Origin: CAYUIS01 sp964444825
GTDB lineage: Bacteria > Chloroflexota > Anaerolineae > B4-G1
NCBI GenBank assembly: GCA_964444825.1
Contig: CAYUIS010000065.1
Location: 1 to 25,994, forward strand
Length of the DNA stretch: 25,994 bases
Reading direction: 5' to 3'
The notes under the pieces are model-generated. The model was not told the origin of the DNA. It saw nothing but the letters and a program-made list of their open reading frames with translations, and searched no databases. The translations under genes were made by a program, and so were the position numbers. Every line of letters begins with the position of its first letter. Position 1 is the stretch's first letter. Positions 16,342 through 23,851 of the stretch are shown one piece after another.

Positions 16342-18648
16342 ATGGTAGGTGAGCCTCTGTGGGACCGTGGTAGCATATGTGAACAAGTCCACTCGGGAAT
16401 TAGAGAACGCGACGGAAAGATCAAGTTCCCAGAGAGTGGCGTCATCATCGCGCTCCTGCTCCTGCCATTGGTCTTTTGGTGGCGGTTGTGGGCATTTGGC
16501 CCCGCCGATCGGGCCGTCATCGCCCAGGGTGATTTTACCAGTCAATACTATCCTCTCCATCTGTTCGCAGTGAGGGAGCTGGCAGCGGGACGCCTACCGG
16601 GTTGGAATCCCTACATAAATGCCGGTCAACCTGGTCTGGCGGATATTCAGAGCGGAGTCTTTTATCCCCTCAATCTGCTGCCCAACTTGGTTGCCGCATT
16701 GCTGGACCTCCCCTTTAGCGTAGAGTTGCTCACAGCGCGGATTATTTTCCATTTTTCACTGGCCAGTCTGTTTACCTACCTGTTTGTCCGGCATGTGGCA
16801 TGTCGCCTCGGGGTGCAGACCCCGGCGGCTCGTTTTGCGGGTGTCGTTGCTGCCCTGACCTTTACCTACGGTGGCTATTTGACCTCCTTCCCGCCTCAGC
16901 AAATCACCATCTTGGAGACGGCGGTCTGGTTACCTCTGATACTACTCTTTCTGGACAGAGCGTTCCACACTTGTCATCCCAGACCCCAGCTTATATTCGC
17001 CGGTATGGCGCTGGCCTGTGCTATCCTGGCCGGGCATCCCCAGACCGCGATGTACGTCGTCTACACTGCTCTGGCCTATGGTATTTTTTTGGCCTGGACT
17101 TTGAGGGGTGGGGTTCGCGTCTCACGTCTTTTTCTCCTTCTCGTGCCCCTGGCGTTGGGTATGGCCTTGGCTGCTGTACAGCTCGGGCCTACTTGGATGT
17201 TTATCACGCGATCCACCCGTGCCCACCTGGATTACGACGCTGTGGCATCGGGTTTTTCCCTAGCTGAGACGATTCATCTGATCTACCCTGGCGACAATGG
17301 CGGGTCGCCGCAGTACGTCGGCGTGCTGCCGCTTGTCCTGGCTATGGCCGGATTCTTTCTGGGACAGGCGCGGCGTCAGGTTGCCTTTTGGGCCGCCGTC
17401 GGGGCGGTGGTTTTGTTGTTATCCTTTGGGGGGCATACCTTTTTCTATGACCTGGCCTATCTGCTCGTGCCGGGCTTTAGTGTGGTTCGCAATCAGGAAC
17501 GAATCATTTTCCTCTTTAACTTTGCCGCAAGCATACTCGCCGGCTACGGTGCGCTGACCCTGGTGCAACCCCTGCCCCGGCTGGCGCGCGAGCGATTCGA
17601 ACGCTTCTGGCGTGGTCTGGGCTGGGTAGGCATTGCGTTCTTGATGTTGACGCCTCTGTTTGTCCAGGCCCAGCACCGAAGTGCTCAAGTCAATCTTTTC
17701 AAAGATATGCTGCGCCAACACATGCTGCTCTTGTTGTTCTTTGGCGGATCGGTAGCGCTCTTTACCTTGCGACGAACCGATCGAGTGCGGCGGCGGTGGC
17801 TGGTTACCCTGACGCTGGGGCTCATCTGCTTGAACCTATTCACTGTCAACTGGCAGTTCAATCTGGACGATGCGACAAGCGGGGAACCATTCCCTGAGAC
17901 GGGATTGGTCGCTTTTCTAAAAGCAAAGCCGGGCACTTTTCGTATCTCCAGCATGGGGTTGCTACCAGGCGGGGCCGGAGCGGGAGCAGTCTATGAGATC
18001 GAGGACATCACCGCCACCACGCCGCTTCGACTGGATGCCTTTCAGGAGTTCGAAGAGCGGGTCGATCTCTGGCGCCGGTGGCAACTGCTCAACGTACGCT
18101 ACGTGCTCGACCAGCAGGACATAGACAGACCGTGGCTGCAGCGCGTCTACGAGGACGGCAAAATCAAAGTCTATCGCGTCAGCGATTCGCTACCCCGTGC
18201 CTGGGTGGTGTACAGCGCAGTGACCCTGGAGGCCGATTTGGCGTTGGCGGTTCTCAACGCCTATGATTTTAACCCTATGGCGATAGCCTTGCTGGAGCCC
18301 GGGGGCGAGGGACTCGTGCTTTCCGGCGGACCGGGGAGCAATGCTCAGATCGTCGAAGCGGCGCCGGGAAAGCTGGTGCTGGAGGTGTCGCCAAGTGGCG
18401 ATGGTATGCTGGTGGTCAGCCAGCCGTTCTACCCTGGCTGGCGAGCGAGGGTGGATGGCAAACAGGCGCCGATTTATCGCGCAAACTACCTGCTGCAAGC
18501 CATTCCAGTCAACACCGATACCCATCGCGTGGAACTGATCTATCGCTTGGATCCATTGTCGGCCATTGTCAGTCTGACAGCGCTGGTGGCCTGTATCATT
18601 GGGCTGGTTGTCAAAAGACGACCGTCCTACTCGGCCCGCACCGGATGA
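16342..18648 (+). CDS. YfhO-family polytopic membrane protein (second, divergent copy)
   Basis: 768 aa from ATG 16342, which has AGGAG at 16328-16332 nine bases upstream. A frame open further upstream crosses the divergent promoter and lacks family similarity. After a short cytoplasmic tail, the first membrane helix is at about residues 32-50 (VIIALLLLPLVFWWRLWAFG). The first outer loop has QGDFTSQYYPLHLFAVRELA and LPGWNPYINAGQPGLADIQS, the YfhO/GT-C-like pattern. About twelve membrane segments follow. A soluble domain carries the typical FYPGWRARVDGK motif before a final helix near 740-760. It resembles the minus-strand protein at 13494-16133 in architecture but not closely in sequence. A role in assembling envelope glycans is inferred from family and context. 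Confidence 0.75.
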   Translation: MVGEPLWDRGSICEQVHSGIRERDGKIKFPESGVIIALLLLPLVFWWRLWAFGPADRAVIAQGDFTSQYYPLHLFAVRELAAGRLPGWNPYINAGQPGLADIQSGVFYPLNLLPNLVAALLDLPFSVELLTARIIFHFSLASLFTYLFVRHVACRLGVQTPAARFAGVVAALTFTYGGYLTSFPPQQITILETAVWLPLILLFLDRAFHTCHPRPQLIFAGMALACAILAGHPQTAMYVVYTALAYGIFLAWTLRGGVRVSRLFLLLVPLALGMALAAVQLGPTWMFITRSTRAHLDYDAVASGFSLAETIHLIYPGDNGGSPQYVGVLPLVLAMAGFFLGQARRQVAFWAAVGAVVLLLSFGGHTFFYDLAYLLVPGFSVVRNQERIIFLFNFAASILAGYGALTLVQPLPRLARERFERFWRGLGWVGIAFLMLTPLFVQAQHRSAQVNLFKDMLRQHMLLLLFFGGSVALFTLRRTDRVRRRWLVTLTLGLICLNLFTVNWQFNLDDATSGEPFPETGLVAFLKAKPGTFRISSMGLLPGGAGAGAVYEIEDITATTPLRLDAFQEFEERVDLWRRWQLLNVRYVLDQQDIDRPWLQRVYEDGKIKVYRVSDSLPRAWVVYSAVTLEADLALAVLNAYDFNPMAIALLEPGGEGLVLSGGPGSNAQIVEAAPGKLVLEVSPSGDGMLVVSQPFYPGWRARVDGKQAPIYRANYLLQAIPVNTDTHRVELIYRLDPLSAIVSLTALVACIIGLVVKRRPSYSARTG

Positions 18649-18800
18649 GCGCCACCCTGAGCCTGTCCCGAGCACCTCCCGTCAACCGATGTTGGCCAAT
18701 CGCTTGGCCTCAGCCTGAGTGGCAACAGACGACCAACCTAGGTGTAGGAAGGAGGTGAAGATCAAAGAGTCATAGTGGAACGCACAAGAGGTAGAAAAGT
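18649..18800. other. Intergenic stretch before the palindromic repeat
   Basis: No credible gene is present. The only structures seen are a small dyad GGCCAA-TCGC-TTGGCC (18694-18709), without a T-run, and an isolated AGGAAGGAGGTGA (18747-18759), resembling a ribosome site but not followed by an open frame of useful length. Confidence 0.4.
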
Positions 18801-18802
18801 CA

Positions 18803-18931
18803 TAACTACTCACCCAGGACGGTTTCTTCCCGTCATTGCGAGGAGCGGAGCGACGAAGCAATCTCCACCTCGGAAATTGGAGATTGCTTCACCGCAAAAA
18901 GCGCGGCTCGCAATGACAGGCTGAGCAGTTA
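18803..18931. repeat. GTCATTGCGAG palindromic repeat, copy 3
   Basis: It starts TAACTACTCACCCAGG and ends CTGAGCAGTTAC, so its ends are inverted repeats (GTAACTGCTCAG on the complement). The inner arms CCCGTCATTGCGAGGAGC and GCGGCTCGCAATGACAGG match copy 2, with a shorter central section. Its left end is uninterrupted, showing the empty site for the MITE at 4118-4270. It lies about 60 bases upstream of a secreted protein gene. Confidence 0.75.
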
Positions 18932-18992
18932 CGAAAAGTCAACCATATCTCGCAGAGGGAGAACATCCCTGATGCGAAAAGGAGAATCGGAA

Positions 18993-20414
18993 ATGAAGAA
19001 CCTTAGAATCGTTGTGGCAATCTGCGTCCTGGCGCTGCTGGGGATGTTGGCAAGCCGCGTGGTGGCTCAGAAGCCTCTGCTGCCAAGGGAGGTCGCAGTG
19101 GCGGCCACCCCCGTGCCCCAGGACGCTCTTTCACCGCAGGAGGTCGACGCGGTCGCGGACACGGTGGGGTCGTATATAAGCTACCAGGGCCGGCTCACCG
19201 ATCCGGACAGCGGGACCCCGCTGAACGGCGCCTACGACCTAGAGTTCTCCTTCTGGACGCTTTCATCGGAGGGCGCCGTGCTCGATGCCATCTTGCGCAG
19301 CGCGCAGACCATCGAAAACGGGCTTTACAGCACGAGCCTGCCGATAACTGCGAGTAACTTTGATGGGCGAGAGCTATGGCTGCGAATCCGGGTGCGAGAG
19401 ACCGGTTCCGGGACGTGGGAAACCCTGGATCCACGCATCCAGGTGCTCCCCACGGCCTACGCCCTGAGCCTGCGCCCGGAGGCCCGGATCTCTGGTGGCG
19501 CAGACAGACCGTATGCCATCATTATGGCCACCAACACCTCCAGCGGGTGGGGCCTGCGTGGCGAGAGCACAGAGTACACCGGCTACGGGGTCTACGGGTA
19601 CAACGGCAGCACCTCGCCAAGTGCCTACGGCGGTGGCGTCATTGGGGTCACCGCGACCGACGGGTACGGGGTGCGGGGCGAGGCACCAAGCTCTGGCGAC
19701 TTTTGCTATGGTGGGTACTTTAAGGGACGGATCGGTGTCTATGGTTATGGTCAGGGCTCATCGAGCGAAAGTGGCTACGGCGGGCGATTTTACTCCTCTA
19801 ACTACCGAGGCATCCATGCCGTGAGCCTGGGTGGCTGGTACGACGCCTACTTTGATGGAACAGGCGGCATATACTCTGCAGGAGGGGTTTTTGCCGCGCT
19901 AGCCAATCGCACGGTGGTCGTCAACGGCAGCGACGAGACCCTGCAATCAGGGGACGTGGTCGCCATCGCCGGCATCGCCGAGTTTCCAGGGAGTACCAAT
20001 CCCGTACTGGCCGTCCGCAAGGCCAACGGCGCCACGGACATCGCCGTGGTCGGCGTCGTGGCGCAGGCCATGCTCGTACAGGAGATGGACCCGCTGGATG
20101 GTGATCCAAGGGAAAAGTTGGTAGACGTCCAGCCGGTCGAAGGCGACATTCCGCCGGGAGGTTACCTGGCGATCGTCAGCCACGGATTGGTGCCGGCGGT
20201 CAAGGTAGCTGCTTCGCCGACTGCGATGGCAACCAATGAACTGCGCGTCGGCGAATTGCTCAGTCCCGGCGCTGTGCCGGGCACAGTTCAGAAGGCGCAG
20301 ACCCAACTTGTGGATGGCCGGTCCGTCTATGTGGATGGCACGATTCTGGGCAAGGTCGCGGGGCCTTTTGATCCGCAGACTGGCACGGTGCCCGTGTTCG
20401 TGACCTTGCAGTAG
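18993..20414 (+). CDS. Large secreted repeat protein, paralogue of the one at 7278-8831
   Basis: 473 aa from ATG 18993, eight bases after AAAAGGAG. An in-frame ATG at 18972 also has a ribosome-like site but would put charged residues before the signal peptide. The signal peptide is MKNLRIVVAICVLALLGMLA to about VVAQ. The conserved N-terminal domain follows (YISYQGRLTDPDSGTPLNGA ... LWLRIRVRETGSGTWETLDP), then G-V-x-G turns (TGYGVYGYNG, GVIGVTATDGYGVRGEAPSS). The C-terminal domain carries LQSGDVVAIAGIAEFPGS and LRVGELLSPGAVPGTVQKA, as in its paralogue. Its stop TAG forms part of the Shine-Dalgarno of the next gene, the same arrangement as in the left-hand module. Probably a surface or fibre protein. 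Confidence 0.7.
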   Translation: MKNLRIVVAICVLALLGMLASRVVAQKPLLPREVAVAATPVPQDALSPQEVDAVADTVGSYISYQGRLTDPDSGTPLNGAYDLEFSFWTLSSEGAVLDAILRSAQTIENGLYSTSLPITASNFDGRELWLRIRVRETGSGTWETLDPRIQVLPTAYALSLRPEARISGGADRPYAIIMATNTSSGWGLRGESTEYTGYGVYGYNGSTSPSAYGGGVIGVTATDGYGVRGEAPSSGDFCYGGYFKGRIGVYGYGQGSSSESGYGGRFYSSNYRGIHAVSLGGWYDAYFDGTGGIYSAGGVFAALANRTVVVNGSDETLQSGDVVAIAGIAEFPGSTNPVLAVRKANGATDIAVVGVVAQAMLVQEMDPLDGDPREKLVDVQPVEGDIPPGGYLAIVSHGLVPAVKVAASPTAMATNELRVGELLSPGAVPGTVQKAQTQLVDGRSVYVDGTILGKVAGPFDPQTGTVPVFVTLQ

Positions 20415-20425
20415 GAGGGAATGTT

Positions 20426-20710
20426 ATGGAGAAGCGAACCCTGCTCATCGGGCTGGTCGGTTTGTTGGTGGCACTGCTCCTGGCCGGCGTCGCCTTGGCT
20501 CAGACCTCGCTCAGCTTTGACCTGTCGTGGTACGTGTTGGCCGGTGGTGGCGGTCGGGCTGACTCGACTCACTATGCTATGAACGGCACGGTAGGCCAGG
20601 CAGCCGTCGGCTTTTCCGACAGTGCCTCTTACGGTATGCAAAGCGGCTACTGGCAGAACTGGCCGGACTATCGCATCTACCTGCCGCTGATCCTGAGAGG
20701 GTATCTGTGA
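20426..20710 (+). CDS. Small secreted protein with C-terminal YLPLILRGY motif
   Basis: 94 aa; ATG with TAGGAGGG five bases upstream. Signal peptide at residues 1-26 (LLIGLVGLLVALLLAGVALAQ). The mature part shares SFDLSWYVLAGGGG, a TVGQ turn and SGYWQNW with the 95-aa protein at 6980-7267, and ends YRIYLPLILRGYL. The gene is translationally coupled to the large secreted gene before it and followed by a strong terminator. The molecular function is unknown. It may partner the large protein at the cell surface. Confidence 0.75.
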   Translation: MEKRTLLIGLVGLLVALLLAGVALAQTSLSFDLSWYVLAGGGGRADSTHYAMNGTVGQAAVGFSDSASYGMQSGYWQNWPDYRIYLPLILRGYL

Positions 20711-20718
20711 GCGCGAAC

Positions 20719-20771
20719 AAGCCCCCTCCGCCGCGCGGTGGAGGGGGCTTGGCTGCTTTTATCACTTTTTT
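20719..20771 (+). terminator. Intrinsic terminator after the right-hand secreted protein pair
   Basis: AAGCCCCCTCC (20719-20729) and GGAGGGGGCTT (20740-20750) form a perfect 11-bp stem with a 10-base GC-rich loop. It is followed by TTTT at 20757-20760 and a run of six T at 20766-20771. It lies eight bases after the stop at 20710. Confidence 0.8.
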
Positions 20772-20791
20772 CCCGTTCTTCAGCGGTTGAC

Positions 20792-20870
20792 CGAGTCGTG
20801 CTTGTCCAAGCAGTTGCTGCGCAACTGTCATAGTTGCGCAGCATATGGTGCATCTTGCCCGATGTCGCCA
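20792..20870 (-). pseudogene. Frameshifted internal fragment of the adjacent 422-aa protein gene
   Basis: On the minus strand this encodes GKMHHMLRNY in one frame, then, after about 18 inserted bases that repeat part of the segment, LDKHDSVNR and a TGA in another frame. The intact neighbour reads GQMHFMLRNYLDKHDSVNR in the corresponding place. The fragment therefore duplicates residues near 383-402 of that protein and lacks the last ~21 residues, which are the part kept in the fragment at 6779-6880. Confidence 0.65.
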
Positions 20871-20882
20871 CCCGCTCGGATG

Positions 20883-22151
20883 TTATCGACGGTGCAGATT
20901 CTGCGCCGCGATGAACGTCAGCCCGTTCTCTGTCAGTGCCCGCGCTGTGCGGTTGACCGAGTCGTGCTTGTCCAGGTAGTTGCGCAGCATAAAATGCATC
21001 TGACCGGCTTGCTCGATCTCGCTCTTGTCCCGGAAATAGTCCAGGATGTCCGACGGATGCTCGCGCGTCAGCTCGACCTCCGGCGGCGCGCCCTCGTGCT
21101 TGGCCGAGATGTTGGCCACGTGATCGGCGATCTCGACCAGCTCCTCCAGCCGGTCGTAAGGCTGCCGCACGATCGACTTGTAGGTCTCGGTGATGTGATG
21201 CTCAAAGCGCACCACGTCCTCAAAGCCCAGATTGCGCCGGATCTGGGCCGTGATCTCCATTGTGGCGTTGTTGACCGAGTTTGACCAGTTGAAGCCGATC
21301 AGTGGGCTGGTGCCGTCGGGCCGTGAGAACAGCTTGGCCCCGATCAGCGTCCACAGCGCCGCGTAGGGGTTGTCGTTGCCCATATAGACCGAGATCTTGA
21401 ACTCGTTATCGACCCCCAGCTTGTACAGCAGATAGCCCAGGAACACTGTGCCGGGATTGATGTTGAGCACCTGCCGGATGCCGTAGGTGGTGTAGTAGTG
21501 CAGGAACTCGTCCAGCCATTTGAGCGCGTACACGTTTGGCTGCCCGACCCCCCCAAAGTAGCCGGTGATCGTCGCCGGTCCACCCAGGTGCACGTTTGAG
21601 CCATCGGTGCCCTTTGTGTCTAGGGTTTCGACGTAGCTAGCGCCCACGATCTGCATCGCCGCCGCCACGGCCAGGATGTCGCCGTCGGCCTCCTGCTCCT
21701 TCATCTTGCGCACCCGGATGAAACGGCCCGGCATCAGTTCCCCCTTCTCGATCGCCTGCTTCGCCTCGGCGATGAGGAAGGGAAAGTACTGCAGCGCGCT
21801 GATCTCGAGCGTGACGGCAAAAGCGTCGTTGAAGCGCTGCGTATCTGCCGCGTCCCCCAGGACCTGGCGGCGATAATCCGCTATGCTGATAAAGGCGTCC
21901 TCTTCCCGCTGCTTCTGCAACCAGTTCAGATCATCGACGTAGGCGGGCGCCACGTCCTTTAGCCGGGCCATCAGCTTGTCGAGTTGGCGGGCCTCGGCTG
22001 CCTTACGGTTGATCTCCTCCGGCGTGCCGTATTTCTCGACCACGTACATAAAGGCGTTGATGGCTTGGTTGTTGGGATCGAGGAACAGTTCGTTGATCTC
22101 GTCCACGCACGAGGCAGAAATGCTCAGCATATCTCGCAGACTGTCAGTCAC
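20883..22151 (-). CDS. Conserved protein of unknown function (422 aa)
   Basis: GTG start with a near-perfect AAGGAGGTG five bases upstream and a consensus-like promoter further up, so it is a well-expressed real gene. No signal peptide or membrane helix is present; it is probably a soluble cytoplasmic enzyme. The N-terminal third is helical and charged (EEINRKAAEARQLDKLMARL). The centre holds well-ordered, catalytic-looking segments: VETLDTKGTDGSNVHLGGPA, TGYFGGVGQPNVYALKW, QVLNINPGTVFLGYLLYKLG, and a GFNWSNSVNNATMEI stretch. EHHITETYKSIVRQPYDRL follows. I do not recognise the family; an alpha/beta barrel is possible but unproven. Fragments of its 3' end occur at 20792-20870 and 6779-6880. 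Confidence 0.75.
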   Translation of the reverse strand: MTDSLRDMLSISASCVDEINELFLDPNNQAINAFMYVVEKYGTPEEINRKAAEARQLDKLMARLKDVAPAYVDDLNWLQKQREEDAFISIADYRRQVLGDAADTQRFNDAFAVTLEISALQYFPFLIAEAKQAIEKGELMPGRFIRVRKMKEQEADGDILAVAAAMQIVGASYVETLDTKGTDGSNVHLGGPATITGYFGGVGQPNVYALKWLDEFLHYYTTYGIRQVLNINPGTVFLGYLLYKLGVDNEFKISVYMGNDNPYAALWTLIGAKLFSRPDGTSPLIGFNWSNSVNNATMEITAQIRRNLGFEDVVRFEHHITETYKSIVRQPYDRLEELVEIADHVANISAKHEGAPPEVELTREHPSDILDYFRDKSEIEQAGQMHFMLRNYLDKHDSVNRTARALTENGLTFIAAQNLHRR

Positions 22152-22229
22152 CGTGCACCTCCTTATGATTCTTCTGTTAGATTTTCAAGGGGCTCGCTCT
22201 TCGTCACCTGGCGGTAGTCTATCACGTGT

Positions 22230-22258
22230 ATTATAGCGGGTGTTGTGACAAGAGGCAA
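22230..22258 (-). promoter_or_regulatory. Consensus-like sigma-70 promoter of the 422-aa protein gene
   Basis: On the minus strand, TTGCCT (22258-22253) and a perfect TATAAT (22235-22230) are separated by 17 bases. The transcript would start near 22223, giving a leader of about 70 bases that contains the AAGGAGGTG ribosome site before the GTG at 22151. Confidence 0.7.
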
Positions 22259-22304
22259 GCGCCTGTGCGAGCAGGGCAATCGTATTCAGCGTTCGTAGTC
22301 CTTA

Positions 22305-22424
22305 TCTGAAGCGTCGTTCTCGCCGCGCAAAGCCGGGATCTGACGACACTTGTACCTGCGCCACAAGTGCAGGTGTCCCTGGCGAGCACAGAACCAGTGT
22401 GGTATTTATGCCCACGCGTACTAC
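22305..22424 (-). repeat. 120-bp repeat, left inverted copy
   Basis: The complement of this segment matches 23606-23723 almost base for base, including GGTTCTGTGCTCGCCAGGGA and CAGGTACAAGTGTCGTCAGA. Only about ten positions differ. With the right copy it forms an inverted pair around the ceramidase-like gene. Inside are interleaved dyads (ACCTGC with GCAGGT, CACTTGT with ACAAGTG). The rest of the 383-base gap holds the promoter at 22230-22258 and, from 22425 to 22534, the leader of the next gene with its GGAGGG site. Confidence 0.75.
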
Positions 22425-22534
22425 TTGGACCCCACTTGATAGCCGTTTGATAGCCCACCGATAGGCAATCCAGCCGACGATGTGCCATCATGATCCACGA
22501 TAACACTAGCATATCTTGGAGGGATTCTCTGACA

Positions 22535-23428
22535 ATGAAGCGCGCATTGACCTTGTTTATCTGTTGGCCCATTCTTCTCGTGCTGCTCCTGGTCGGCACG
22601 ACGGTGGCTCACGCCGGCGTGAGTGCGGCGGAGTCCCATCCCCTGGGCGGCGCGACCGCCCTCTCGACGGTCGCCTCGTCCTCCCTCGTTTCCTCGTTCT
22701 CGTGGGCGGGATGGCGACCGGCGACCTGCATGCCGGACGCCTGTTTCTGCGAGCGGGTGCGGGATGGGGCCATCCGCCAGCCGATCAACACCTGGTCGAA
22801 CCTGGCCTTTTTCCTGTCCGGCCTGGCCGTCGTCGTCACCGGCGGGCTGGATCGCCTGGTTGGCTCCCGTTCTGATAGGCTGAATCCGATGAGGACCCAC
22901 TTTGTCTATCCTGCCGTCCTGGGGGCGGCCACCGCACTGATCGGTTTTGGTTCCGTCATCTATCATAGTTCGATGACGTTCATCGGGCAGAGTATGGACG
23001 TGATCTCGATCTATCTGTTGCTCGGTTTTATGCTGGTCTACAACCTGTCCCGCGCGCGCTCCAGGGGGATGGGCAGCGGGGTCTTTGTCGCTCTCTACCT
23101 GCTCCTCAACGCTGGCCTGGCCGTGATGGCCGTCAAGTGGCCCGTCAGCCGGCGCTATATCTTTGTGGCCTTGATCCTGGCCATACTGGCGACAGAGTTT
23201 GTGATTCGCCGCACTCGCCGTCCGGCGATGAGCCAACCCTTGTTCTACGCGGCCCTCGGGAGTCTGGCGCTGGCCTGCATCGCCTGGGTCTTGGATGTCA
23301 CCAGGGTCATCTGCTGGCCTGATAGCTGGTTTCAGGCGCACGCCATGTGGCACGTCCTGACCGCGGCGGCGGCGGGTTTTGTGTATCTCTACTTCCGGTC
23401 GGAGATTACAGAGGTGGGCGCGCCGTGA
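22535..23428 (+). CDS. Ceramidase-family (CREST superfamily) membrane hydrolase
   Basis: 297 aa from ATG 22535, with GGAGGG about 13 bases upstream; an in-frame ATG at 22490 lacks a ribosome site and would precede the signal peptide. A signal peptide (ALTLFICWPILLVLLLVGTT) is followed by about seven membrane helices. The alkaline ceramidase/CREST zinc-hydrolase signature is complete: S140-V-I-Y-H144, D155 eleven residues later, and H269-A-M-W-H273. It also has the family's cysteine-glutamate entry motif, C72-E73-R, and N85-T-W-S-N89. The Glu usually three residues before this Asn (AEP in many bacterial members) is Gln82 here. The family cleaves lipid amide bonds, such as ceramide. The true substrate in this bacterium is unknown. 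It lies alone between inverted repeats. Confidence 0.8.
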   Translation: MKRALTLFICWPILLVLLLVGTTVAHAGVSAAESHPLGGATALSTVASSSLVSSFSWAGWRPATCMPDACFCERVRDGAIRQPINTWSNLAFFLSGLAVVVTGGLDRLVGSRSDRLNPMRTHFVYPAVLGAATALIGFGSVIYHSSMTFIGQSMDVISIYLLLGFMLVYNLSRARSRGMGSGVFVALYLLLNAGLAVMAVKWPVSRRYIFVALILAILATEFVIRRTRRPAMSQPLFYAALGSLALACIAWVLDVTRVICWPDSWFQAHAMWHVLTAAAAGFVYLYFRSEITEVGAP

Positions 23429-23476
23429 ATGTGTGATGTCCAGTTCTGGGATGGTGTGACTCCACCCTGGCTCGGA

Positions 23477-23518
23477 CCGCGAGCATCTCTGCTCGCATCA
23501 AGGCGGCCAAGATGGCCC
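23477..23518. repeat. Small dyad repeats downstream of the ceramidase-like gene
   Basis: GCGAGC-ATCTCT-GCTCGC is followed by GGCGGCCAAGATGGCC, two short adjacent hairpins of the kind found in dispersed REP-like sequences. No T-run follows, so termination is not supported. Confidence 0.4.
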
Positions 23519-23605
23519 CGTTCCCCCTGCTGACCGTTTGTGGTAGAATATGCCTGTGCGGGGTCGAGAGCCGCTCTCTGCGGAGCGTCCCCGCCGCGCG
23601 AGTCT

Positions 23606-23723
23606 AGTACACGTGGGCATAAATACCAAACCGGTTCTGTGCTCGCCAGGGACACCTGCACTTGTGGCGCAGGTACAAGTGTCGTCAGATCCCGGCCTTG
23701 CGCGGCGAAAACGACGTTTCAGA
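23606..23723 (+). repeat. 120-bp repeat, right inverted copy
   Basis: Inverted partner of 22305-22424. This copy continues beyond the shared part: GTCAGATCCC inside it pairs with GGGATCTGAC at about 23727-23736, and a CCTGTCCTGAGTCTGTCGAA motif, common in dispersed bacterial repeats, follows at about 23739-23758. The remaining gap up to 23851 contains no gene, only the AGGAGG site of the cytochrome gene at 23842-23847. Confidence 0.75.
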
Positions 23724-23851
23724 CGGGGATCTGACAGCCTGTCCTGAGTCTGTCGAAGGAATCCCCTTCGAGCAGGGAACCAGATGCTCATTTCCGCCGC
23801 GATGCACTAGGCCCCACGCCGCTCACACAAATGGTTATTGTAGGAGGATCG

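Noticed and set aside
8988..18648. Long antisense frames within the glycan genes
   Set aside because: High GC content creates open antisense frames. These lack ribosome sites and domain-like sequence, while the assigned strand shows clear families.
6779..20883. Integrase or transposase that could explain the island-like borders
   Set aside because: None found. Every substantial gene in the interval is an envelope or secreted-protein gene, so mobility remains inference from the repeats.
22300..22420. Cys-rich peptide frame (ARDTCTCGAGTSVVRSR) conserved in both 120-bp repeats
   Set aside because: Most differences between the two copies in this frame change amino acids, which is not the pattern of a selected protein. 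The conservation is explained by the DNA repeat.
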